Source of the DNA: Labyrinthula sp. Ha
Taxonomy: Eukaryota > Sar > Bigyra > Labyrinthulida > Labyrinthulaceae
Direction of reading: 5' to 3'
Assembly: GCA_015227615.1 (NCBI GenBank)
Contig: JAALGZ010000010.1
Coordinates: forward strand, 744,001 to 808,000
Length of the DNA: 64,000 nt
The position numbers and the translations under genes were made by a program. The notes beneath the pieces were generated by a model, which did not search any database, was not told the origin of the DNA, and worked only from the letters and a program-made list of their open reading frames with translations. Each line of letters starts with the position of its first letter. Position 1 is the stretch's first letter. Shown here piece after piece: positions 23,697-36,351 of the stretch.

Positions 23697-23994
23697 AATT
23701 CAGACACTAAGAAATCGAGTGTATGACTCTCCTTACTGACTGTTTACATTATACATAGTCATTGTACATTATTAAATTACCGCAGAGTTGGTGAAACTTT
23801 ATATAATATATCTTTACCAATACATAACCACCGGAAACAACAGATCGTAAATCCTCAATATCTAAACAACTATTGGGAGTTGGAAGATGTTAATTATATT
23901 ATTTTAAAGCTATTTTAAGATCTTTGAGTTTATTTATTCTAATATACGTATCATCATACACATATAGAAGATACGGACAATTATTTGTTCAGCT
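23697..23994 (+). mobile_element. Solo LTR of the Ty1/copia family at 45-50 kb
   Basis: About 298 bp aligning end to end with the LTRs at 45049-45348 and 49801-50089, in the opposite orientation. Matching blocks include TCAGACACTAAG, CTGACTGTTTACA, GGAAACAACAGATCG and ATTGGGAGTTGGAAG. It is flanked by CACAA and CTCAA, a plausible worn 5-bp target duplication. It was left by LTR-LTR recombination and is clearly old. Confidence 0.85.
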
Positions 23995-26900
23995 CTCAAG
24001 AAGATTAAGACACTAATGCTACTAAGATAGACCCGACACTTGCAACTGATAAGAGCATCATGTCTTGATTGAAATACAGATAATAGGGAAATTCAACGAT
24101 ATATGATAATTAAACTGATCAGTAGAGCTAGTTTCCGCTAGATGTCTATAAATATCTTTATACCGTTTCAGTTTTTTGTTACTGGAAATGGGGATGAGTA
24201 TTAGGGAGCTGGATTCTTTTAGGTGTTAGAATAACTATCCAAAAGCATAAATGAAACACAGTAAGAAAAATGAAGAAAACATACAAGGTACCATCAATTA
24301 TAAATCATATGATTACGCGGAGAACAAGTGAAGAGGTGATTGGGTATATATTTCAAGTCGGACGGAATGCGGGCAAAATTTTTACAGTTTCATATCTTTG
24401 CTAAAAGTTTTTAAAACAACCAAACATGCTTTCTTTGACAAAACATCGAAATTCCAGAATGGTAAGAAATATGAAGATAAAATTTTATTGTAGAGAGACT
24501 GGTGATGACATTTTAGATCATGTATTAAAGGCAATTTAATTGAAACATAATTTTCATGGCTTCAAGCATTGATAAGAACAATTAACCGTCAACCAAGGAA
24601 ATTTTCGGATATAGGCACAGAACTATGGAGAAAACAACAAGTATAGGTCAGAGAACGAAAGATTGTACACTGTGCTATCCAAAATAGTAGGGCCAGAGCC
24701 AAAACAACCAAAAAAAGATAAAATATATATAGAGGGTCGCTTCATTGGTGAGTGGGCTTGGCATTAGAATTCTTTCTTTCTTTAGCATGGTTTGAAAATA
24801 AAGTTTTAGATATATATATTAAGAAATCATTGCCAAAAGTAAATACTTTAAATTAAATTAAATATTTTTTGTTCTTACTTCTTAAGTAGTCTATTCAATA
24901 ATAACCCAAAAAGCAAGTATTTTAGGTACATACAGGGCACATAGAGTAATGTTTCATTCTATAGAAAAATAAGAAGTTTAAGATCGGTTTCAGAATTGTT
25001 GATCACCTGGGTGAAATTGGAGCAGTTAATAATTCAGAGGAAAGTGTTTAGACAGAGAAGAGCAGAACAAGTTGAACTGGTCGATTATTATTCCAAAATT
25101 AATTTATTTCTTTAAGTTTACCATACATTGATTACAACCAACACTTTCTATTATAGATAGTTTTCTATTCGATGGATGCAGACCATCAATTCTTAGCTCT
25201 AAGAGAGAGAACGACCTTAATCAGAAAAGTTAACATAGGAATCTTATCTCAAGTTGGTTGCTATTTTTCTTACAGTCGCAAGTTAGTTTCTATTTACAAT
25301 ATCCGTGTTATAATATGAGTGTCTAAGATGGGTCATACAGACAAATTTCAGCATGGCTTATCTCACACAATAAATTCCAGAAATTATAGTAGCTGTGATT
25401 CCTCGGAAATTTGCGTTGAAAGGCAAAGCTATTTTTTTCAGAACTTTCAGTACGATTAAGATTTTTTAAAAGTCTTTCAAGCAGAAGATTTTTTGAAAAT
25501 GCCAATGTGATTAAAGATGTTTTACTATAAAAACATTTCAACCAGCTTAATGATCAGTACTAGAAATTGTAGACAAGGAATTTTAAGGTTTGTCCAAGTA
25601 ACACATATACACCCTACATAAATTCAATCCTGATGACCTATTATATAGAGATAGCATTCGGTTCCTAATCCTTTTATTTTTTCTCTTGTAACAAATTTAT
25701 TATCTCATTGATCCAAAGAAATGAGACAAAGATCCCTCTACTCAATTTCTTTGATCATGATTACGGTTACCTCCTTTAAAGTTTACTCTTCAGCAGTTAT
25801 GACTTTCTATAGACTTTTCAGAGTTGCTCGCTTCTAATCCAGGATATGCTTGTTTTTTACTGCGAAAACAGTTCATTAAGAATCCATCGTTTTTGCTATA
25901 AGAACAGTTAACCATATCCCAAAAATTCGGAATAAAACCCTTCAAAATAACGTGTAGAAATACGAGAGAATCTTGGGTGCTTCTTTACATATGCTAAGCA
26001 TTTTTTATCCACCTTTATATTTTCTGAAAAGGTTTCTACTCAGTCTAAGGGAAATCGTGGATAATTTTATCAAGGTGTTGGTTAAGTTTAGTCTCGGATG
26101 TAGGTTCTATGCTTACAGCTTCATTCAATCAGTTCATGAAGTCTCTTAAATTAAAATCTCAGAAGCCCTTCCGACTCGTCTGAAACAAGTAGTAAGATTC
26201 TTAACACAACGAGCATGGGTTTCCATGAGTTCGTGTGCTGGCGTGTCAATGCCAAAGATCCACCAGATGTAATTACCTCAGACGAATCTATTGCTAGTTC
26301 TATTAACCTATTTAAGATCCCGGCGAAACTTTTAGATTGGATTAGCGCAAAACGGAAGTTCTAGGAATTGAAAAAGTAGCCAATACCCACACCAAACATC
26401 GCAACGAAGGTGTGCCTAGACAAACTATAGACGGTACCCGCTCGCAATGAAGCTGAATAAAAGTTTCTTAGCTTAAATTATAATTCCTCTTCAAATATTA
26501 ACCCACTAAATGCTGGTACCATTCCTAACTTTCAGCCAGAGCAGTTTTTAATTTCTCATCTCTACTTGAACTTTTTGAACATCTTTAATGAATCTTTGAA
26601 CATTTGTATCTTCTGACTTTCTTCCTTCTTCTCTGATCAACTATAATTGCTGTTTTCATAAGGATTTTAAACAAATCTTTGGAAACGGAAAATTTGATGC
26701 GGCTTCTGTCATTACTAAGGGAATGTCAATAATTTTTAAATAGCTAGTTATCTACATTTCTTCTGATTTTAATTTAAAATGAAATATACTTTAGTTTTCC
26801 TTAAATTATTGTTCATGATGTGAATAACACAAATACTAAACCTAGAAGATATATTTTCCAAGTTTAAAACCAAATTTAATTTCTAACCCTTAAGTAAAGA

Positions 26901-27475
26901 ACTTGTAGGAAATGTGGTTCACGCCACACCTATTGCCATCTGCTTAGTAAATTCGATGATTCTGTACGTGTGTCTTCCGTTGAAGAATGGTGATACGAAG
27001 TTTTTTTCATATAAATTGCTTTGCAACTACTTTCTAAAATAATTTGAACATTGAATATGCTGTGGACGCTCTGTACATGGTCATATAATCTCGTTTATAA
27101 GTTTTCACTTAGCGTAGGAAGTCCAATACTTCTCTTTCTGGCTCGTTTGACGTTTTTTTTTGTGCTTTTCATTTGTATTTTGTTTTGTTTTTTCACAAAT
27201 CTGGGATATATTATCTTTGATCTTCTGAGTCCCTTATTGCAAGTGCTCTTCCAAAAGCTAGCTTCTAAGAATTGGATCCCGATATTCGGGATTTTGCTAT
27301 ATATATATACTCCTACTTGTTTACGCCTTAATGGGGCATTACTGTATACATAAAATAATTTTGGGTAGGAGCATTTGCACGACGAAATCATGCCCTCGAT
27401 AGACATGAATTAAACTGCGGTCTATAAGCTAAACTTAAATAAAAAAAGTAGCAAACAGAAAGGAAAATTTATTTC
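23995..27475. other. Intergenic, no confident feature
   Basis: AT-rich. A patch at about 26160-26460 has higher GC with moderate open frames on both strands but no recognisable protein. The open frame at 27051-27353 is hydrophobic and of chance length. Confidence 0.5.
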
Positions 27476-28216
27476 ATGAATTTATTTAACCAAAATTATA
27501 AAAATATAGCCACATTGGTTTCTGCGGATAATAAAGTCCTTGTTCTTTGCAAAGACCTCAATAAGAAATCCGTAGAAACAGAGTTCAGACAAGAAATGAA
27601 TGGAGCTTTTAACTTAAAATATAACATAATAAAGTATGTTTCAAAAGAAAGATTACTCGGAACCAATTTCTCTGTTGAAGAATGTTTTTCTGATGGATAT
27701 GATTGGGGGAGGTTATCTAGAGTTAAGACTGTTTTTCTAGAAAATATGATGGAAAATCGAAAAATCAAAACCCTTATAACTCAAATAATGAAAAAGCTCA
27801 CAGATATGGATACTTTAATAATAAAAGATTATTTGATAAATAGTATAAATACAAAAAGAATAAAGGCTATAAAAAAGTTGCTTCAAGAGGAATACCCAAG
27901 AACTATTCTTAGACATGAAGTGATTGAAAAACCAAATACCGAACTTGAAAACAAAATTGAAAAGGAATTTTCATTAGAAAATAGCGGAAAGGGATTCAAA
28001 ATAAATATTGAACAAACTATTAGAGTTGAAGATTATCTTGGAAAAAGTAATTTACTCAATACAAGAAAACCAAAAACAATAAGAAATTGGAAAGAGATTA
28101 TGGTTGTGACCAAACGACAAGAGGATTTATTTTACATATTTCGGCTTTTTTCAATACTTAGGAAAGATAAAAAAAAATTAATGTGGAACAACTTGGGATT
28201 AAATTTTCTGGACTAG
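27476..28216 (+). CDS. Unrecognised Lys-rich protein
   Basis: 246 codons from an ATG preceded by an in-frame TAG 24 nt upstream, so the start is well defined. The length is far beyond chance for this base composition. The product is rich in Lys, Glu, Asn and Ile, with no membrane segment or signal peptide. The middle part (about residues 95-160) is strongly helical and charged and could be a coiled coil or nucleic-acid-binding region. I recognise no family. The frame ends 30 bp after an A9 run at about 28168-28176; the overlapping frame continues with similar composition to 28392, suggesting a one-base slip in the A-tract, either a real frameshift or a sequence error. It is isolated from other genes by kilobases on both sides. 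Confidence 0.6.
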   Translation: MNLFNQNYKNIATLVSADNKVLVLCKDLNKKSVETEFRQEMNGAFNLKYNIIKYVSKERLLGTNFSVEECFSDGYDWGRLSRVKTVFLENMMENRKIKTLITQIMKKLTDMDTLIIKDYLINSINTKRIKAIKKLLQEEYPRTILRHEVIEKPNTELENKIEKEFSLENSGKGFKINIEQTIRVEDYLGKSNLLNTRKPKTIRNWKEIMVVTKRQEDLFYIFRLFSILRKDKKKLMWNNLGLNFLD

Positions 28217-28392
28217 ATAAGTCGAATGCAGGTGCCTTGTTACGCGAACTATCTAATCTGGAAGAAAAAAACCAAATCAAAATAAAGTGTAAACTATATG
28301 AGAAAAGAAAAGAGTTAAGGTTACCCATGAAAAAAATATACAAGAATCTTAAAGAATACTATGCAAGAGAGATTAAGGTTAAGGAGGAGTAA
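28183..28392 (+). other. Probable 3' continuation of the Lys-rich gene in another frame
   Basis: About 69 codons (GTG-led, no ATG start) with the same Lys/Glu/Leu-rich composition (LGIKFSGLDKS near the start), overlapping the end of the preceding frame and ending at TAA-containing AT-rich DNA. Best read as the original C-terminus beyond the A9 tract. Confidence 0.45.
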
Positions 28393-31300
28393 CTATCAAA
28401 ACACTGTACTTCACATATGTCAATACAAATCAAGAAACAGAACTCAACTAAGTATCAGTAATGAATTAGGAAACAGGTGTACAAATTTAATAAACCTCTG
28501 CTATAGAAATTGTATAAAATACCTAGTTCTAGTGCTGGAAATTGATTTTACTTACTAGATATAGATATATCTAATTCATCCCATCTGCAATATCTTTCTA
28601 CAGAAATTAGAGGGACCTGCAGCAAACCAAAAGTTATTAGATTGTAATTTTCTTTCTTTACTTAAACATCTACAATGTATTTTATGTTCAAATAAAGTAT
28701 ACCTATAAATCAATACTTGTTAAACTAAAGAGATTATTGAATTACTGTTCTCTAAGATTTACTACAGTCTCATTAAGAGTGGAGACCATTAGTTTATAGA
28801 TTGGACAGTGCAATCAATTTATTTTGACTAATGTAAAAATTCTTTGAACATTTGGAAAAACTAAGAATTTGATCACGTAAAACTTTTTAAAGGAAGAATC
28901 AAGAGAAAAATTAAGAAAACAATTCATATCTGTATTAAATCCAATGATTTTTCAACAAAATTATATATTTTTGGCTATAGTTTTTTATCCTGAAAGTAAG
29001 GATAGCATTTCCAGAAACTCAGTGTAATATTCAATTATTAATTTCAGCCTTCACCACAATTAGCAAAAAATAATCTACTTGGAAGTTCAAGTCTAAAGCT
29101 TAGTCGAAGTCAACTAATCATAATCTCTTCACAGTAGAAACTATTGTTACCATAACCTTTCCTTGGTGGAGTTTTCCATCATAAGAATTCAAGCTAATCT
29201 ACAAATACTTTTCTACATGCATATAATTAGCTGGAAATTGACCCACACTTATTTTCTAGTATACTTGCAATGTTTCATTGATCAAACTGCTGAAGCGGAA
29301 GGAAGGCATCAAAACATGCTTCAACTGGACTCGACGGTTATATGAAGTTATATCTGTAACTTTTTATAGGATCTGCTGTCAAGAATCATTACCATTACTT
29401 AGCACCATTTTTCTTCCCCACCCATTCGCTTTTGCTTAACTATAACTACATCCATTACGAGAAGAACTTCCTAGAATAGCAAAATCAAAAAAAAAAAGAA
29501 ATGATATTGAATACCATACTTTCCTTTTATCTGGAGACGTCATGACATCTAACTCTAGTACATTGGTGTCAATTCTATCGCATGTCTTCCAGAAGAGCAG
29601 ATTTTTAAATTTTTACCGTCTTTTCACCTGATAATAATATAATGAGAGTTTTTTATTTGTTATTTCGCAACTTTTGAGAAAACAGTTGATTTTTGCAAGT
29701 GAAACATCTTCAACTCCATCTCTACTTCTTTTGCATAAAGTGTCCGTCAATTTCTATTCTGCTCTTACCTTTACCCAAACAGGTATAATAATCTTCAACA
29801 ATTTGTATTTTTTTCTTTGTATAATTTTCAAACTCATTTCCATAGGGTTTGAACTTATTTTTTCTTTAATTTTGAATTTTATTGTTAATTCATTACTTTC
29901 GGCTTTTTTTTTGTCTGAAATAAATTCAACCAAAAACTAATAATTTTCATCTAGTAATTAAAGTTTAAATACTTTATTCTAGATGAGGTTATATATTTTA
30001 ACTTCTGTTCATTGAAACGAATACTATCTATTTGTAATGACTTGATACCGAGATAAGAAATACTTTGTAACCACAATACTTTGTTCCACTGGTTTGATTC
30101 GATGTTTACAACTATATATGAAGACTATTCAAGATATTTTTTATTAAATAATAACATTAAATTTTAACTGGCCTGGTATACTTAATGTAGATCCAATATG
30201 TATATTAACTTGAATAATTCTTTCTTATTGCATTGACTTAGCTCGTAGTAGAAAGTTCCGCATCCATCTAAAAAGTTTAGACAATACTTTGTACATTTAA
30301 TAATTAAATATAACGTGTTATTTAGCTTAATTAATAATTAGAAATTATTTGGTTCTGCTTATATTTAATAACTTGGAGGCTACCACACTAAGATTTCCAC
30401 TGAGTTCTCTTATGTATGGTAGGCACCTGCTCTTTTCAAAGTTACAAATTATCATAACCTAGAGCAATTTGATTGACTGATAGAACCATTCAATTCAGTG
30501 TCAATTTGATCTATAAGCTATAATCTGCTAAAGACGTTTTGAGAACCCACATGTTTCCTTTGTTCCAATAATGTTATACGAATATGTTTCGATAACAAGA
30601 TTCAAAGAAGATACTGCTTTTTATCCATTATTAAGAATTAACAAGAAAAAAAGGAATCTTTGTTGAAAGTGAAACCGCTATTCAGAGACTTATTTGTGTA
30701 CGCCTACCAAATTTAAAGATATTATATTTTAATGGGACGAAAAACTTCAATAAATCAAACAGAATAAAAGAGAAGGAAGGCTCTTGATATTAACTTAGGA
30801 AAATCAACTAGAGACATCACCAAAAGAATTCTCATAATAATGAATACGGCGGTAGTCTACTTAAAATTTCAAGAATTTCAGACAGGTTAGAAATTGGGGA
30901 AGACTTCCCAAGCCTTTTTTTCAAAGGTTTATTGATCATTCCCATTTCACTTCACTCTTCCACGGAGGCTATAAATCTTTTCCATTTCTGAAGTATTCTG
31001 AAGAAAACTTGTTTCCCGTATCTCAACCATGCTAACATATATTTTTACTCCGCATGGCACAATAGTTAACCATTTAATGTTTATGTAAACTTCAATTAAA
31101 TGATCGTATACAATAAGTGATATTTGACCCCTTTTAAAACAATATTTTCAAATAAATTTAAAAAAAATCAAGACCGGTATAGATTAAGAAGAAAAGATCA
31201 TTATCAAGAACAAAAAATCATTTAAGGTACCATTATGTCCCCAAATAGTATATATATATATATATGTATGTATATTTGAACTTCAGAAGAAATTTATTAT

Positions 31301-34300
31301 CTATTCAACAATTTTAAGAGAGTTACCTTCCACTCTTTCCTAATTTCAGTACGTGTTGGTGTATTCTATGTCTGACAAAAAGGCTTTAAGTTAGCATAAA
31401 TATAAGCTGCATCCAAAGCCTAAACAAAGCTTTAATATGCTCCAAAGAGTTAAATGGTGAATAAATGACAAAAAAGAAAAATGTTTTATTTAGTTTTCCC
31501 TCTCGGTGTAATCAATTTTTAGGTTCTTGATGAGAGTGATTACTCCTTTCATGTTGTGTATCAAGTCCCCGGGTACATTCCTACTATATATGTTAACATT
31601 TATCCATTAGTTCCGAAGGTTCAATAAATTAGGTAGGCTCATTCCAATTATTACTTTGAGAATAAGAATTACATATTATTACATCGATAAACTAAAGGAC
31701 ATCTAATAGACCAGGGGTGTTTTCAAAAACAAAAATTTCCGAATAAGATTATGACAATTAAACTTATCCCTCATACAAACTTTAAAAAATATCACATGTT
31801 TGATAAGGATATATTGAATATTAGGAATAGTATCTCGAATAGAAAGTCTTTGCGGTTAAAGACGACATCATATTAATATATGTTTCATACCAGCTATGTC
31901 CTGGTTTCTCCAAGATTTATACAAATTATATTAATATATCAAATAATAATAGTGTAGATGTTATAAGATGTGGTACACATAATACTTATTCGGCTTTACT
32001 GCTTTGACTACAATCTATTTATCACTTGATTTTTTGTTCCGACTACCACAAAATTTCTCTATCACCTATTCATGGCAGCATATATAAAATAGGATTTAAA
32101 AAAGAATATTGCATTAATATCTTATAACGGAAAAGCTTTGCAAACAATATTTTATTTATTGTACATATATATATATTATGTTAACTTCACACTGTTGATT
32201 CTATTCAACCACAAATTAATATAATGACTAACCCACTTTTCTAGTTAAGGATAACTTCATCAAATATCAACTAAACAAGTCAGACAGGAGTAATATTCAG
32301 ATGTCAAATAATTTAACCAAGATGTATTACCTTTTCTCTGTGAGAACTTAAGTTTACTCTCAAATTGTATTAATGAAAGATGCATCTACCCTTCAAATTA
32401 CTAAATGCGAGTGCAATCTTTATTATTGTATCATATAGTACCGATTCAAATAATCATTCTGTTTAAATTTAACAATAAGCAATTTCATAGCTCTAATTCT
32501 ACATCAAAATGAAGCCACGAAACATAATAGATGGATAGAATAGAGTTAATGAGAAGGTTATCTGATATCTTCGAATTGTATGAACAGAGTTGCGTGAAAA
32601 AATATGCGACAATAGTCCCAGAATTTGCAACACATAAAATTTGTAATTTTTTCTAAATATGTATGACTAATACCCAAGAAATGACTGGTTTCAGGTTTAA
32701 GCCCATGTATATTGCAAATATTCTCTGGATACCCCAAAAAATTCCGCATTAGTTTTCCTATTTGATCATATCCTACTCCTGCCTTTATTATTTCAATCCA
32801 ATCAACTCACATTAAGAATAATATTAGAGAACTTCTTGAATCTATCCAATGATACCTTAGAATATACCTTAATCACTTCTATTTTTAACTCTATTTTCCT
32901 TTATACTGTTATTATAAAAGTGAGATAATAAATAATGAGAATATAAGGGTGTAGAGCATCATTTGCTAACCAGAAAGAACACATATTAACTGTAAGAGCT
33001 ATCTAAAGGAGTTATAAATCTTGCAAACTTATAATAATATGCTCTAAGAAACAAGAACGATACTTGGTAAAAAGTTCGTCTCTTTTCGGCGAATTTGAAG
33101 GTATATATCTTTGATGGCAGAGAAAGAATAACCCGGTAGGATCCTGATAACTTCATAGTGGCAATGCCTAACCCCATACGTTTATCTTAAATACAGATTT
33201 AATAGCTTTCTTTAAGGTCGATGAAACAAGTCATAGATATTATTCTATATGAGTTAGGTAACGAATTAAATACATAAAAATAAGACATAAAACAGAACCG
33301 GCAATGTAATTATAAATTACACACTTCGGTAGGTTTCAAAAGGTGTAAAATCATAATTTTTTTTAGAGGTAAATATTCTAAGGTATTATAAGCGAAATTG
33401 GGAAATGACCCGAGTCACTATTAATGAAACAGATGCTCTGTTCTAAGCTAAATATTTTAGTTTTAGTTTTGCACTAAACACTTGTAGAAAAAAGTTTCCA
33501 TGATGCTTATTCTTTATTTGGGATGAAGAAAGATATTCTTTTTAGCAAAATTATAAAACATGAAATCTGATAAGGTAACAAGAACTCTGTCATTGTACCT
33601 TACAAATATTATATCTTACCCATTGTACCGAGTTACTAATGGTAGGGGTTCAATTACTATTGAATCAAGTACAAAATCTTCACCATTTAACACTTTATTA
33701 TCTCTATGATATTGTAATTCCCTCTTGGGAATAAAATTACTTAGAATTAATCATCATCTTCGATAACCGTTATACTTAATAAACATTTTTCTCTAGGAGC
33801 TACTAAAATTTTAGATGATTTTTATTTAGATTTCACAACAACATCTCTGTAGACTTTAATCATAAAAATACTTATATGAAACAGGTATTACCTGGGCCAT
33901 AGATTTTGGAAATAATATGATATGCTTCTCTGTCAGATGTTGCAATATCTTATGAGTTGACTTACGGTTATCCAATCGATAGAAATTATGGTGAAATATT
34001 TTTTTTGTGAATGTTAGTTTATGATATACCCTCAAATACTGTCACCTTATTATAGTTATTCAAAAATTCGTGTGCTGTAGTAATAGCACATTCGAAAGCC
34101 AATATAATAGTTTTTAAGTCAGACCTGTCTCTTCTTTTTTCTGGTCCTGTGCAAATTTTCTTGTATGAGGAAACTACTTTCAAACCCAAGTTAAATATAT
34201 ATTCTTAGATCATTGAAAAATATATAAAGTTAAACTAATTAAATTTCAAAGTTAAATTTAGATAAAACACAGTTTCTTATTCTGAAGTGCGCAGTTAATA

Positions 34301-34681
34301 CTCTTTTGAATTCATTATCTACCATTAAACTTTGTCAACTAGGAGAGGTGTTCTATCTCAATCTTACAGACTCTTCCGAAACCTTATAAACTGTAGATAT
34401 TTTATGAATTCTACTATTATCAAGGGTTTCTTTATTGTTTATCCCAAATATGCTTAAAAATTCTTGAAACCATATTGCTCAACAGTTACCGCGTTCGGGA
34501 CTCGTTTCTTGAAAATTCCCGACTATTGTCTCGGATATTTATGCTCGAAGATGTTAATTCTCGAACCAGTCATTAATTCTATAATACGTGTAAGAAAACA
34601 TTAACTATTATAATACTGAACTTGGACAAAAAATTATTGTAAAAGATAGCAAAATATAGATTATTGAGTCTTTTATTGTCA
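28393..34681. other. Long gene-poor AT-rich stretch
   Basis: No supported gene in 6.3 kb. It holds (TA)n microsatellites near 31246-31270 and 32165-32176 and many A/T runs. Open frames are 60-90 codons without motifs. Confidence 0.6.
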
Positions 34682-34689
34682 TAAAACCT
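34682..34689 (+). promoter_or_regulatory. TAAAACCT, relative of the CAAAACT element
   Basis: The AAAAC core begins 36 nt before the ATG of the carboxypeptidase pseudogene, against 35 nt in the two intact paralogs. A one-base-shifted, slightly changed version of the element. Confidence 0.25.
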
Positions 34690-34718
34690 AATCAAATCCA
34701 AAATTCAAGAACAATAAT

Positions 34719-35937
34719 ATGAAGAAAAGTCTATTGATTCTTATCTGTGCTGTTGCTAGTGCATATGCTGTAAGTGAACGAGTGAAGAATGTAAGAGAAA
34801 ACTTGGGAAGTAATAGAATAGTTGAAGTGTCTCTGGGAAGTGAACATCACAAGCTATTGGCTGAATATGGATCAGACCAACTTCAAGTTAACACCGATAG
34901 ATCAACAACAACATTTAGAGTTGGCGAAGAAGAACTTGAATTACTTTCAAAGTTTGGACAAGAATTTGAAGATATGACGGAGGAGTTTATTCAACTTCAT
35001 GAAGATAGATTCAATGGTTTGCACGAAGACTTTAGATTCTGTACTGAAGGTGCAGCTTGTGCTAAGAGAAAAGCAGAAGATTTTTATGCTGAATATCAAC
35101 CACTAGAAAGTTTATGGGAAAGAATGGAAGATATAGTTGAAGAATCTTGTATTGCTAAAATTGATTCGGTTGGTGAAAGTTATGAAGGAAGAGATCAAAA
35201 AACTATTGTTATTGAAAATAAAGGAGGTAAAAAGAAGAAACCTTTAGTATTCTACTTTTGTAACATTCACGCAAGAGAATGGTTAACTCCAATGTATTGT
35301 ATGCATATGGCAGAAACTCTATTAACAGGAGGAATATCAGGAGAACCTCATTACTTAACCGTAATTTATGACTTTACTATTCTAGTAAGTGCTAATCCTG
35401 ATGGATATAAGTTTAGTTGGACTGATGATAACATGTGGAGAAAAACTAGAATGCCAAACAATGGTACTGATTGCGTAGGAACAGATCCAAACAGAAACTG
35501 GGATTTTGTTTTTGGAGGAACAGACTCTTCTTCTGATCCATGCTCCAATACTTATTGTGGAGTTGAACCTTTTGATCAACCTGAAGTAGCAAATATTGCT
35601 GCATATGTTAAGAAGAACCAACATAGATTAATCAATGTTAATGATGTTCATTCCCCATTTACTTGCTGGTTTAGTCCTTATTCTGGTTATAGAGATACTC
35701 CTCCACAAAAAGATTATGATCTGCAGATGATGTGTGCAGAAGCAGCAATTGATGCAATAGAAGAAGTTAGTGGAAAAAGATGACGTTATGGATCTGTGAA
35801 TGGAATTAGCTATATAGCTACAGGTGGCAGCTTGGACTGGATATACCAAGAAGCTGGGGTTATTTATTCTTACCCTCCTGAGTTAAGAGGGCCTGGCTTT
35901 CAACCAAACTCAACAAATATTATTTTGAGTAATGCAG
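34719..35937 (+). repeat. Carboxypeptidase conversion tract, pseudogene side
   Basis: 1219 bp from the ATG, nearly identical to 52281-53499 in inverted orientation. Identity stops upstream at the ATG and downstream after GAGTAATGCAG. Confidence 0.9.
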
Positions 35938-36351
35938 GAGCTTTTGCAGGAAGGACAGCTTCTTTGAGATCCACTGTAGATCAAGATTTAAGGCACTCCC
36001 TCCCTGAAAAAGAAAAAAAAACCAAATCCTCATCGAACTAGTAGTCCTACAAGTGTCTGGAAAGATAAAGTACCATCTGGAATTACTTACTCAGATGAAT
36101 CTCCTGCTCCTTGTCCCGAGAATGTAGATTACTGTTACATTAGTTATATCAATGAAAATTGTCCAGTTACTTATAATTCGTGTCCAAGAGAAATTCCTGA
36201 GGCTTCTATATCCAGTTTGTATACGGCTAATGCCATCTCTATAGATCTAGATCAAGAAGAGGTGTTACTTAGGCCTGGAGTGTTCACGCTTATTGGTGGA
36301 TCAGCTATTGTTGTTCGTGGTGTTATTATGCGAGTGATGAAGTGGAGATGA
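34719..36351 (+). pseudogene. Zinc carboxypeptidase (M14) pseudogene, chimeric
   Basis: Codons 1-354 (to 35780) are nearly identical to the intact copy at 51.8-53.5 kb and contain the signal peptide, propeptide, zinc ligands (H184, E187, H311) and the N258-R259 carboxylate-binding pair. A TGA at 35781-35783 replaces the conserved Trp (TGG in both intact paralogs), before the catalytic Tyr and Glu. Homology continues in frame to about 36010, where an A-rich run shifts the frame, then through a ShK-like segment (VPSGITYSDESPAPCPENVD, CPVTYNSCP) and a hydrophobic anchor to a TGA at 36349. From about 35938 the sequence is strongly diverged from the intact copy. So an old decaying gene appears to have been overwritten at its 5' end by conversion and then, or again, disabled. 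A truncated secreted product is possible but would lack the catalytic Glu. Confidence 0.88.

Noticed and set aside
26160-26460. GC-richer patch with moderate open frames on both strands
   Set aside because: No recognisable protein on either strand and no repeat partner found in the window.
27051-27406. Overlapping 100-codon frames on both strands
   Set aside because: Hydrophobic or basic composition caused by T/A runs; neither has a motif.
31246-31270. TA microsatellites here and near 32165, 40150, 41730 and 62526
   Set aside because: Ordinary simple repeats in AT-rich DNA.
35781-35783. TGA read as Trp (alternative genetic code)
   Set aside because: TGA ends SDR copy 2 and the intact carboxypeptidase at homologous end positions, and paralogs use TGG at this site.
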